This document shows positions 16,188-24,421 of a DNA stretch of 27,946 nt, piece by piece. Under the pieces are notes generated by a model. That model saw only the letters and a program-made list of their open reading frames with translations. It was not told the origin of the DNA and did no database searches. The stretch covers positions 1-27,946 of the forward strand of contig CAYUCW010000028.1 in assembly GCA_964443435.1 (NCBI GenBank), given 5' to 3'. The DNA is from Pseudaquidulcibacter sp964443435 (lineage in GTDB: Bacteria > Pseudomonadota > Alphaproteobacteria > Caulobacterales > Aquidulcibacteraceae). The stretch's first letter is position 1, and every line of letters begins with the position of its first letter. The position numbers and the translations under genes were made by a program.

Positions 16188-17119
16188 TAGACTAATTCGC
16201 GCAGAGTTTCGCGTGCCGCAAATTTCGCCGCAATTGCGCTTGCTAGGGCGGTTACGAATGGCGCAATAAGCAATATCCAAATATCATACCATTTTAAAAG
16301 TTCGCTTCCGGCCGTAAGCTCTGATGCGCCAATACGCATTATGATTACACCAAAAAGACTTATTATACCGGCCGCCGCCGCGCCAATTGCACCGGCAATA
16401 AGGCCAAGTCGCATGAATCTTAATTGAACTTCTTTGGCAACAAAATCATCTTCCGCGCCCACAAGATGCAATATCTCCACCGCTTCACTTCGGGATTGAA
16501 GCGCCGCCCTTGCCGCAAATGCAATTGATGCAACCGATGCAATTATAAGCGCAAGTAGCGCCAAAAGAGCAAATGCCCTAAGCACAGTGGAGGTTTTTAG
16601 AATTTCACCAGAATACCGACTATGGTCATCAATTTCTATTTTAAAGCCCTCGGCACTAAGCTTTTGCTTTATTTGCGGCACGATTTTGTCATTTTTACTT
16701 ACAAGGCCAACTTCAATTAGGGCAGGCATGGGGATTTCATCAATTAAAGAGCCAATATTCGCACCATAATTACCAAGTAAAACTTTGGCCTTTTCTTTGG
16801 TCATTATATTTGCGTCATTTACGCCATCAACAGATTTAATAATTGTGACCGCGCGAATTAAAGACTGCTCATCTTTTGGGGTTTCGATAAGGATTGTCAT
16901 TGCGCTTTTAAGGTCGGTTGTCCAATTATCAGCGGCCCTAAAGCCGGCGCGCGCATTAAGGGCCGCAATGCAACCAAGACCGCACATGATTGCAACCACA
17001 ATAGTAAGAGGACGCACTTGGCGACTATCGGCAGGTAATAAAGGTGCTTCGCCAAGGCCAATAATGCCGCGCCAGAAATCCATAGAAAGTAAAAGTTTAA
17101 AATCAAAATTAATTTTCAT
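16187..17119 (-). CDS. ftsX: Cell division protein FtsX
   Basis: A 310-residue membrane subunit of the FtsEX ABC-type complex, which couples septal division to peptidoglycan hydrolase activation. Four membrane helices are visible: one near the N-terminus (PLTIVVAIMCGLGC) and three in the C-terminal half (VLRAFALLALLALIIAS, LGLIAGAIGAAAAGII, WILLIAPFVTALASAIAA). A periplasmic domain of about 120 residues lies after the first. The ATG at 17119 overlaps the ftsE stop by 11 bases; a longer in-frame reading to 17170 is unlikely. Confidence 0.92.
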   Translation of the reverse strand: MKINFDFKLLLSMDFWRGIIGLGEAPLLPADSRQVRPLTIVVAIMCGLGCIAALNARAGFRAADNWTTDLKSAMTILIETPKDEQSLIRAVTIIKSVDGVNDANIMTKEKAKVLLGNYGANIGSLIDEIPMPALIEVGLVSKNDKIVPQIKQKLSAEGFKIEIDDHSRYSGEILKTSTVLRAFALLALLALIIASVASIAFAARAALQSRSEAVEILHLVGAEDDFVAKEVQLRFMRLGLIAGAIGAAAAGIISLFGVIIMRIGASELTAGSELLKWYDIWILLIAPFVTALASAIAAKFAARETLRELV

Positions 17120-17876
17120 TGTTTTGATCTTCCGAACTAGGGCTTCTATCAGATTGCGTAACAAAACCATTTTCGATTCTTATAATCGGTACTTGAAGCC
17201 TTTTTACAATTTCTTGGTCATGGGTTGCAATTACAACAGTTGTGCCAAGGCGATTTAATTCAATAAATAAGCGTATTAATTTTGCGCCCATTTGTGGGTC
17301 AACGTTACCTGTTGGCTCATCGGCAATAAGAAGTGAGGGCTTACCTACGACCGCGCGCGCGATTGCAACTCTCTGTTGCTCTCCTCCCGAAAGGGTTTCA
17401 GGGAGCGCGTCCATTCTTTTGCCAAGTCCAACCCAATTTAAAAATTCTTCTACATCGCCAATATAATCACTGGGCGGGGTGCCGCGTACACGAAATGGCA
17501 TAGCAAGATTATCAAAAACACTTAGATGCGATAAAAGTCTAAAGTCTTGAAAAACCACGCCAATTTTTCGACGAAATAAAGGTAAGTCATCGCGCTCACA
17601 GCGGTTTAAATCTTCACCAAACATTTCCATTTTGCCAGTAGTCGGGCGAAGCGCAAGATACATAAGTTTGAGAAGTGTTGATTTTCCTGCACCCGATGGG
17701 CCAGTAAGCAAATAAAATCCGCCTTTTTCAAGGTCAAGATTTACATTAGATAAAGCAGGCTTAGCGGCGATTTTGCCGCCACCAAAAGGATTATTATAAC
17801 TAAATGATACATTATTAAAACGCACAATTAAGGGCGAATTATCACTAATATCAAGTTTTTTAGTTCTTTTGCTCAT
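17109..17876 (-). CDS. ftsE: Cell division ATP-binding protein FtsE
   Basis: A 255-residue ABC ATPase. Walker A is GPSGAGKST, the Q-loop is VVFQDFRLL, the signature is LSGGEQQRVAIARA, Walker B is LLIADEPTGNVD and the H-loop is VVIATHDQE. The RLLSHLSVFDNLAMPFRVRG segment is typical of FtsE. The N-terminus (about 20 residues, MSKRTKKLDIS) is slightly longer than usual. It is the first gene of the ftsE-ftsX-ydcF-plsC-DUF2125 operon; no good Shine-Dalgarno is seen before the ATG. Confidence 0.95.
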   Translation of the reverse strand: MSKRTKKLDISDNSPLIVRFNNVSFSYNNPFGGGKIAAKPALSNVNLDLEKGGFYLLTGPSGAGKSTLLKLMYLALRPTTGKMEMFGEDLNRCERDDLPLFRRKIGVVFQDFRLLSHLSVFDNLAMPFRVRGTPPSDYIGDVEEFLNWVGLGKRMDALPETLSGGEQQRVAIARAVVGKPSLLIADEPTGNVDPQMGAKLIRLFIELNRLGTTVVIATHDQEIVKRLQVPIIRIENGFVTQSDRSPSSEDQNNEN

Positions 17877-17968
17877 TATATTTTAGATAAAGTATTTTCT
17901 TACAAGGTAAAGTGAAATTGCATTAAAAATAAATAACATACTTAAATTACATACTAGGGTAAAATATA

Positions 17969-17985
17969 GCAATAAGCCTTATTGC
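17969..17985. promoter_or_regulatory. 17-bp perfect palindrome between divergent ftsE and zinc-ribbon genes
   Basis: GCAATAAG-c-CTTATTGC has 8-base arms and a single central base. It sits in the 157-base region shared by the two divergent genes, just upstream of a possible TTGCGT -35 for the plus gene. It is a plausible binding site for a dimeric regulator; no regulator is identified. Confidence 0.45.
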
Positions 17986-18033
17986 GTAAATCTAGCGAAT
18001 AAGTTTATGTAATAATGTTTTTAGGCTTTTACA

Positions 18034-19015
18034 ATGCTTTTAGTTTGTCCAGAATGTGACGCGAAATATCAAATTGCCGACGGCGCCATCCCTGAAAAGG
18101 GGCGTAATGTGCGCTGTGCTGCTTGTGGTCATTATTGGTTTCAAAAGCGCGATGGAATTTCAAAAGATAGCTTAAGTTTCAGTTCTGAAAAGTTAGAAAC
18201 AAATTTTGGCAAGGCAAAAGAACCTATTAAAACCAAAGCCTTACCAAAACTTCCGCATGAAATAATGCGTGAAAAATCTCATAATAAAATTATTTTTACG
18301 CAAATTGCCGGCATAGCCGCAGGTTATTTAGTTGCAATTGGCATTGGTGCAGGTGCTATATTTGGCTTTCTTGCGAATAAAGAATCAATTTCTGAAAAAT
18401 GGCCAAAATCGGCAAGTCTTTATAGGTTTTTAGGCTCTCCTATAAATCATTATGGTCTAGAAATTAAAAATATCCAAGTAAGAGCGGGTGTTGATTCGCA
18501 AGGTTCAAGGCTTGTAATCGCTGGTGTTGTAAGATCTATTGATGATAAAACCAGAAATGTTCCATATTTAAGAGTAAATCTTAGTGATAAAAAAGGTAAA
18601 ATTGTTGCTTCATGGCTAATAGATCCAAAAGTAACAATGCTTGAAGCTCATAAATCAACTTCTTTCGAAAGTATTCGCCGTAATCCACCATCCGGTGATT
18701 TAGTGGCACGAGTATTTTTTGAAGGTCCGCCAAATAATAAAATTAATATTGTTAAAACGCATGCTCCGCCAATAAATAATCATGCGGCAAATATTCAAAA
18801 TGCCCCGCAAGCCGTTGCTGCAGAAGATTTAAGTCATGGATCAGAGCATGGNNNNNNNNNNNNNNNNNNNNNNNNNNNNNNNNNNNNNNNNNNNNNNNNN
18901 NNNNNNNNNNNNNNNNNNNNNNNNNNNNNNNNNNNNNNNNNNNNNNNNNNNTCATGAAACAACAACTCATGAAGCCACTAATCATAAACCAGATCATAGT
19001 ATTGTTGGAAGATAA
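18034..19015 (+). CDS. MJ0042 zinc-ribbon/DUF3426 membrane protein with His-rich tail (interrupted by gap)
   Basis: The N-terminal MJ0042-type zinc ribbon has Cys5, Cys8, Cys28 and Cys31 (CPECDAKY and VRCAACGHYW). A linker, one membrane helix (about 91-113) and a DUF3426 domain (YGLEIKNIQVRAGVD through VARVFFEG) follow. The C-terminus enters a His-rich stretch (DLSHGSEHG) that runs into 100 N. After the gap a different frame continues the same style (HETTTHEATNH, then KPDHSIVGR and TAA at 19013-19015). The simple reading across 100 N would stop at 18957, but N gaps of fixed length do not preserve frame. I infer one gene ending at 19015, abutting the fhs stop. Such genes are usual neighbours of ftsE in alphaproteobacteria. 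Function is unknown. Confidence 0.8.
18852..18951. other. Assembly gap (100 N)
   Basis: Exactly 100 N, the usual placeholder for a gap of unknown length. It lies in the His-rich tail of the zinc-ribbon gene. If both sides belong to one gene, the true length is a multiple of three, not 100. A low-complexity repeat would explain why assembly failed here. Confidence 0.98.
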
Positions 19016-20445
19016 TTAGCTTAAGCCTTCAATCTCGCCATTTTCATTTATATAAATATGCTCTGCGGCAGGTTTTTTGGGAAGCCCTGGCATGGTCATA
19101 AGGTTTCCACAGATTGCCACAATAAAACCTGCCCCTGCTGATAGCCTAAGTTCACGCACTTCTAAATCAAAATCAATTGGTGCGCCCCTTAGGTTTGGAT
19201 CCGAAGAAAACGAATATTGGGTTTTAGCAATGCATATTGGCAAATGACCAAAACCTAAATCTGCAAATTCTTGAAATTTCGCTTTGATTTTTGCGTCATA
19301 TTTGACCGCTTTTGCCCTATATATTTCTTGCGCGATTTTTAATAATTTTTCTTCAAGTGTTAAGCTATCTTCATAGATAGGTTTAAACTTAGCAATTTTA
19401 GAATCGCACAATGCTTTTACTTTTTGGGCAAGCATTATTGCCCCTTTGCCGCCATCCGCCCAATGTGTGCATAAAATAGCTTCTGTTTTTAAAACATTTT
19501 CACAATAGTTTTTAACAAAAGCGATTTCTTCATCCGTGTCGCCATTAAAATGATTAATACAAACAATTGGCGGCACACCAAATTTTTTAATATTCTCAAT
19601 ATGACGTTCAAGATTTTTAATACCGATTTTCAAGGCATCGATATTTTCAAGACCAAGGTTTTCTTTGGCAATGCCGCCATGCATTTTAAGCGCTCTTATG
19701 GTTGCAACAATTACAACCGCATCAGGGCTTAGGCCTGATTTACGGCACTTAATATTAAGGAATTTTTCTGCGCCTAAATCGGCACCAAACCCTGCTTCGG
19801 TAACTATATAATCGCCAAGCTTTAAAGCCGCTTTTGTGGCAATCACAGAATTACAACCATGCGCAATATTGGCAAATGGGCCACCATGTATAAAGGCAGG
19901 CGTGCCTTCTATGGTCTGAACTAAATTAGGGCTTAGGGCATCTTTTAATAAAACTGCTAGTGCACCAATCCCGTTTAAATCTTTGGCATAAATTGGGGTT
20001 TTATCACGTTTATAAGCAATAATAATATTCCCAAGCTTTTCTATTAAATCATTAAAATCTTCGGCAAGGCAGAATATCGCCATAATTTCAGAGGCAACCG
20101 TAATATCAAAACCATCTTCGCGTGAATATCCATTGCTTATGCCGCCGAGCGAAGAAACAATATTTCTTAAAGCTCTATCATTAATATCAAGGGCGCGTTT
20201 CCAAACAATACTTCTTGTATCAATTTCTAATTCATTGCCCCAATAAATATGATTATCTAAAAGGCTTGCAAGTAAATTATGTGCCGAAGTTATGGCGTGA
20301 AAATCACCAGTGAAATGAAGATTAATTTCCGCCATTGGTAAAACTTGGGCATAACCGCCACCTGCGGCGCCGCCTTTGGTGCCGAAACATGGGCCAAGTG
20401 ATGGCTCTCTTAATGCGATAATTGAATTAGTGCCAATAGTTCTTA
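19016..20445 (-). CDS. fhs: Formate-tetrahydrofolate ligase, N-terminus lost in gap
   Basis: About 475 C-terminal residues of a protein of about 555. It makes 10-formyltetrahydrofolate from formate, THF and ATP in one-carbon metabolism. ALREPSLGPCFGTKGGAAGG, then MAEINLHFTGDFHAI, NDRALRNIV, TPAFIHGGPFANIAHGCNS, EAGFGADLGAEKF and the C-terminal MTMPGLPKKPAAEHI are diagnostic. The missing first 80 or so residues include the P-loop (TPxGEGKTT in the family). The sequence right of the gap does not resemble the Fhs N-terminus, so the real gap is probably well over 100 bases. Its stop directly abuts the zinc-ribbon stop. Confidence 0.95.
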
Positions 20446-20545
20446 NNNNNNNNNNNNNNNNNNNNNNNNNNNNNNNNNNNNNNNNNNNNNNNNNNNNNNN
20501 NNNNNNNNNNNNNNNNNNNNNNNNNNNNNNNNNNNNNNNNNNNNN
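20446..20545. other. Assembly gap (100 N)
   Basis: Exactly 100 N. It removes the fhs 5' end and its promoter. The homologous N-terminus needs about 250 bases, more than the placeholder allows unless the start lies in the 110 bases before glmS, where no Fhs-like residues are seen. On the right edge a minus-strand frame from 20600 (MIVAFSDNLF...) runs into the gap; I cannot assign it. Confidence 0.98.
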
Positions 20546-20655
20546 GCGTAGGCCTTTGGCCGTGAGCGACAAATAAATTGTCAGAGAATGCAACAATCAT
20601 TTAAGTGCAATTAATAATTTCGCGATATAAGAAGCCAAAAAACAGGAAAATTTAT

Positions 20656-22479
20656 ATGTGTGGCATTATTGGTATTATTGGTAAGTCTTTAGTTTCTCCA
20701 AGATTAATCGAAGCATTAAAAAGACTTGAGTATCGCGGTTATGATAGTGCGGGCATCGCAACTTTAAAAAATGGCATTATTGATAGACGTAGAGCCGCCG
20801 GTAAAATTACCAATCTTGAAACCGAAGTTTCCTCAAATCCAATTGAAGGCAATTCAGGTATTGGTCATACGCGCTGGGCTACTCATGGTGCGCCAACAAC
20901 AAGAAATGCACACCCACACGCCACTAAAAATGTTGCGGTGGTGCATAATGGCATTATAGAAAATTTCCGAAGCCTTCGTGAAGAATTAATTGGCAAAGGT
21001 TATGTTTTTGATTCTGAAACCGATACAGAAGTTTTAACACAGCTTATTTCACATTCTATTGATAATGGCCTAAGCCCTCGTGCCGCAGTAATCGAAGCCC
21101 TTAACCAAGTGCGCGGCGCGTTTGCAATTGCTTGTTTATTTACAGGTGATGAAAATCTTATGATTGGCGCGCGCCAAGGAAGCCCGCTTGTAGTTGGTAT
21201 TGGGCAAGATGAAATGTTCTTGGGGTCGGACGCGATTGCGGTTGCGCCATTTACAAACCGAATTATTTATCTTGAAGAAGGTGATTTGGTCGAAATCACA
21301 AATAATACGCATATTATTTTTAACAAAGACCGCAAAGAAATTAAGCGCAAAATTGATATTGTTGCGGCTTCTGCTGCGGCGGTCGAAAAAGGCAATTATC
21401 GCCATTTCATGCAAAAAGAAATTCATGAAGAACCCGATGCGGTGGCAAGAACTATTGGGCATTATTTTGACCCATTAGAAGAAAAAGTAACTTTGCCTAA
21501 TTGCGGTATTGATTTTAAAGAAATAGATCAGCTTTTGATTGTTGGCTGTGGCACCGCATATCTTGCAGGGCGTGTTGCCGAATATTGGTTTGAACAAATC
21601 TCTGGCATTTCGTGTGAATGCGATATAGCCTCTGAATTTAGATATAGAAAACCAGTTGCCGCCGGACGCGCCGCCGCTTTATTTGTTTCGCAATCTGGTG
21701 AAACCGCAGACTCTCTAGAGGCCTTAAGGCTTTGCAAAAAGAATGGCTGGAAAACACTTGGTGTGGTGAATGTGGCAACCTCTTCAATTGCCCGTGAAGC
21801 CGATGCAGTTCTTGAAACTTTGGCTGGCCCTGAAATTGGCGTGGCATCTACCAAAGCCTTTACCGCACAAATTGCCGCGCTTGCCGCCTGTGCAATTGCC
21901 GCAGGTGTGGCGCGTGGCAATATAAGCGAAGACGAAGAAAGGAAGCTTGCGCATCAATTAATGGAAACGCCGCGCCTTATACGCGAAGCCCTTGAAATTG
22001 AAAATGAAATTGAAAAAACCGCGCAAGATATAAGCCATGCCAAAAGCGTGCTTTATATTGGGCGCGGCACCGCATATCCAATTGCGCTCGAAGCCGCATT
22101 AAAACTAAAAGAAATTTCTTATATTCATGCCGAAGGCTATGCCGCAGGTGAGCTTAAGCACGGCCCAATCGCTTTAATTGATGAATTTACACCAGTAATA
22201 GCGGTCGCCCCATATGATGAATTAATGGAAAAAACCATTTCAAACGTGCAAGAAATTGCCGCGCGCGGTGGCCCAATAACATTACTTTCAGATGCCAAAG
22301 GCATAGCCGAAGCGGCGGACGCAGTAAAACATTCAATACGTGCCCCAGAATGCGAACCATTCCAAGCGCCATTTGTCTATTCCCCATTAATTCACCTTCT
22401 TGCCTATCACGTCGCCGTGGCAAAAGGGACGGATGTGGATCAGCCGCGGAACCTCGCAAAATCCGTTACTGTGGAATAA
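20656..22479 (+). CDS. glmS: Glutamine-fructose-6-phosphate aminotransferase (isomerizing)
   Basis: A 607-residue enzyme making glucosamine-6-phosphate, the entry to UDP-GlcNAc, peptidoglycan and lipid A. The start at 20656 gives MCGIIGIIG with the catalytic Cys2, preceded by an AGGA site at 20644-20647. The glutaminase domain (about 1-230) shows YRGYDSAGIA, HTRWATHG, HNGIIENF and GSDAIAVAPFT. Two SIS sugar-isomerase domains follow: VGCGTAYLAG, SQSGETADS and GPEIGVASTKAFTAQ, then YIGRGTAYPIALE and LKHGPIALI. The C-terminus PRNLAKSVTVE is the conserved tail. No glmS ribozyme is visible upstream. Confidence 0.98.
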   Translation: MCGIIGIIGKSLVSPRLIEALKRLEYRGYDSAGIATLKNGIIDRRRAAGKITNLETEVSSNPIEGNSGIGHTRWATHGAPTTRNAHPHATKNVAVVHNGIIENFRSLREELIGKGYVFDSETDTEVLTQLISHSIDNGLSPRAAVIEALNQVRGAFAIACLFTGDENLMIGARQGSPLVVGIGQDEMFLGSDAIAVAPFTNRIIYLEEGDLVEITNNTHIIFNKDRKEIKRKIDIVAASAAAVEKGNYRHFMQKEIHEEPDAVARTIGHYFDPLEEKVTLPNCGIDFKEIDQLLIVGCGTAYLAGRVAEYWFEQISGISCECDIASEFRYRKPVAAGRAAALFVSQSGETADSLEALRLCKKNGWKTLGVVNVATSSIAREADAVLETLAGPEIGVASTKAFTAQIAALAACAIAAGVARGNISEDEERKLAHQLMETPRLIREALEIENEIEKTAQDISHAKSVLYIGRGTAYPIALEAALKLKEISYIHAEGYAAGELKHGPIALIDEFTPVIAVAPYDELMEKTISNVQEIAARGGPITLLSDAKGIAEAADAVKHSIRAPECEPFQAPFVYSPLIHLLAYHVAVAKGTDVDQPRNLAKSVTVE

Positions 22480-22771
22480 AAATCGTGATTTTGGCCGATT
22501 AGTATGTCGAATTTGCGCTGCGCTGCTCATTTACCTTAAAGTAAATTCCGCTGCTCGCGCTGCATTCTCCTGCTTCTCGGCACAAACTGACGATTTTTGC
22601 GTTTTTCGCGATATTTTGATTTCTATGCTAGCGTATTTTATATACGCTGCGCATGAAAAGCCTAAGCCTCCTGCTTTTGCGCACACATTAAAGATTTTAT
22701 TTGAAGTTTATCTTGTTCTTGAATAAATCTTATTCTAACTATTTAGTTATATTATTTATTGGAAATCCAGA
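22480..22771 (+). other. 292-base non-coding stretch after glmS with inverted repeats
   Basis: No convincing gene. The stretch up to about 22690 is rich in GCGCTGC/CTGCTC motifs (for example around 22515-22527 and 22551-22562), unlike the AT-rich flanks. It holds ATTTAC-cttaaa-GTAAAT, the long hairpin at 22625-22654, and a 9-base inverted pair, AAAAATCGT (22478-22486) and ACGATTTTT (22590-22598). An open frame covers 22400-22726, but its protein resembles nothing I know. The last 35 bases are AT-rich and probably hold the promoter of the M23 gene. It could be a dispersed repeat or a small RNA. Confidence 0.4.
22625..22654. repeat. Imperfect long hairpin
   Basis: AGCGTAT (22630-22636) and ATACGCT (22642-22648) form a 7-bp perfect stem around a 5-base loop. 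ATGC (22625-22628) and GCAT (22651-22654) extend it past a small internal bulge. There is no T-run after it on either strand, so it is not a standard terminator. Confidence 0.5.
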
Positions 22772-23449
22772 ATGTTAAGTCTTGAACTGGCCGAATTATT
22801 AAATAAAAAATATTTAAATTGGCTTAAGCAAAATGGTGCTTGTAAATTTGAAATAATTAAAGGATCAAGTTCAAGAATTTTAAACGAAATAAAAACTGGT
22901 CATGTTGATATGGCTGGTTCTGATTGGCCAATACTTGATGAAAATGAAATTTATTTTGGTGGCTATTGTGAGGAAAGGGTCATAAGCCCAAATCATACCA
23001 TAAATTCATCAATCGAAATAAGAAATATTCACATTGGAATAGATATATTTAGACCCGCGAATGAATTAGTTTTTGCACCATTAGATGGAATAATTCATAG
23101 TTTTAAAAATAATAATGGACCAAGAGATTTTGGGCCATGTATAGTTTTGCAACATGATTTCGAAGATTTAAGCTTTTTCACTCTCTATGGTCATTTATCA
23201 ATAAAAGACATAGAAAAACTTGAAACCGGACAATTTATTAAAGCTGGTCAAAATTTTGCAAGTTTGGGTGATAGAAATTCAAATGGTGGTTGGCCGCCAC
23301 ATTTGCATTTTCAAATTATACTGAATATGTTTGATTTTAAAGGCGAGTATTATGGATTATGTAATTCAAAAGAATTAGAATTTTGGAATAAAATTTGTCC
23401 TAATCCAAAAGATTTTTTAGGTATAAAAAGCGATAAAGACTTTTTATAA
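22772..23449 (+). CDS. Stand-alone M23 (LytM-like) peptidase-domain protein, no signal peptide
   Basis: A 225-residue protein. The LytM/M23 zinc motifs are present: HxxxD as H87-IGI-D91, HLHF with H177 and H179, and YGHLS with H141. VFAPLDGIIHSF and NGGWPPHLHFQI match the subtype in which this domain is embedded in larger cytosolic proteins with kinase and class III aminotransferase domains, as I recall the family. There is no signal peptide or membrane segment, so it should be cytosolic, and its substrate need not be peptidoglycan. The N-terminal 60 residues are not recognised; the GGYCEERVIS motif before the domain also belongs to that subtype. The end overlaps the GT2 gene by six bases. 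Confidence 0.8.
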   Translation: MLSLELAELLNKKYLNWLKQNGACKFEIIKGSSSRILNEIKTGHVDMAGSDWPILDENEIYFGGYCEERVISPNHTINSSIEIRNIHIGIDIFRPANELVFAPLDGIIHSFKNNNGPRDFGPCIVLQHDFEDLSFFTLYGHLSIKDIEKLETGQFIKAGQNFASLGDRNSNGGWPPHLHFQIILNMFDFKGEYYGLCNSKELEFWNKICPNPKDFLGIKSDKDFL

Positions 23450-24421
23450 ATCCCGAAAAATACCCCTGCGCATAAGCATTGCAAATGGGTTAAAGCTCAT
23501 GGGTTTTAAGATTTCTATTATTGAAGTTTTGCGGCTCTTTTGGATAGTCTTGCGCTCTTTATATGATTTTCCAAACCCTCTTAGGCCTGCAATAACGCCA
23601 TTAAAATATGGCTTGCCTGCACCCCGATATATTGCATGAAGCCCAAATAAAATAACCATTAAAATATGAGGTAATAATAATGCCCACATAATCCATGATG
23701 GCATAAGGCGCACAAATGCCCAAAACCGATTTCTTATGCCGTGAAATACCGCATATTCGGAATATCTACTGGAAGAACCAGAACCCCTATGGCTTACAAT
23801 GGCTTTTGATAATTGAATGCATTTGCCGCCCATAATTCGGTGACGAAAGCCTAAATCGACATCTTCATAATAGCTATTAAAGCTTTCTTCATAGCCGCCA
23901 AGTTCTTTAAATCTTGCGGTTTTCCAAACGCTTGCGGCGGCGCAAGGTGAAAAGACTTCGTTATCTTTAAACTCAAAAATTGCCTTTCTATGCTCTCCAC
24001 GCCAAGCAATTCCAAAAATAGAAAAACAATCGCCAACCCCATCAAAAAGTTCAAAACCATCTAATAATTGTGTGCTTCCGAATGCGTCGCAATCATATTT
24101 TTCGGTTGCTATATTAATTTCATTAAGCCAGTTTTTATCGGGAAATGCATCGGGATTAAGATTTATTATCCATTCAGCTTTTGCAAGTTTTGACGCCTGA
24201 TTATTGGCTTTGGCAAAGCCAGTATTTTCGCTATTTTGTATAAAAACATCCGCGCGCCTTTGTTCATTTTCAAATGGCTTATGGTTTGAATTATTATCAA
24301 TAAGTATGGTTTCAAAATTTTTATAAGTTTGCTTCTCAAGGCAATCAAAAAGACGCACTAAATCATCGGCGCTATTATAACTTATGATAAGAATTGAAAA
24401 TTTAGGCGCGTGTGGCATCAT
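23444..24421 (-). CDS. Family 2 glycosyltransferase
   Basis: A 325-residue GT-A enzyme, rhamnosyltransferase-like in style. KFSILIISYNSADDLVRLFDCL begins the nucleotide-sugar fold, ILIDNNSN follows, and NLNPDAFPDKNW carries the DxD-equivalent acidic site. YYEDVDLGFRHR is the acceptor-side ED motif. A C-terminal hydrophobic helix (MWALLLPHILMVILFGLHA) suggests membrane association. The start is taken at the ATG of 24421; ATG at 24418 or TTG at 24424 are alternatives. It overlaps the Gfo/Idh stop by about 20 bases. The sugar and acceptor are unknown; a surface polysaccharide is likely. Confidence 0.9.
   Translation of the reverse strand: MMPHAPKFSILIISYNSADDLVRLFDCLEKQTYKNFETILIDNNSNHKPFENEQRRADVFIQNSENTGFAKANNQASKLAKAEWIINLNPDAFPDKNWLNEINIATEKYDCDAFGSTQLLDGFELFDGVGDCFSIFGIAWRGEHRKAIFEFKDNEVFSPCAAASVWKTARFKELGGYEESFNSYYEDVDLGFRHRIMGGKCIQLSKAIVSHRGSGSSSRYSEYAVFHGIRNRFWAFVRLMPSWIMWALLLPHILMVILFGLHAIYRGAGKPYFNGVIAGLRGFGKSYKERKTIQKSRKTSIIEILKPMSFNPFAMLMRRGIFRDL

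Noticed and set aside
18952..18957. Stop codon TGA right after gap 1 as the end of the zinc-ribbon gene
   Set aside because: It depends on the placeholder length of 100 N keeping frame. Another frame continues the His-rich style to a stop at 19015 that abuts fhs.
20546..20596. MLHSLTIYLSLTAKGLR as the Fhs N-terminus
   Set aside because: It resembles no Fhs N-terminus and is joined to fhs only through a fixed-length run of N.
20546..20655. A glmS ribozyme or riboswitch upstream of glmS
   Set aside because: Only about 110 bases are available, with no recognisable ribozyme core, and the element is typical of Gram-positive bacteria.
22400..22726. A 108-residue open frame overlapping the glmS end
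   Set aside because: It overlaps glmS in another frame, matches no family I know, and lies over an element with inverted repeats.
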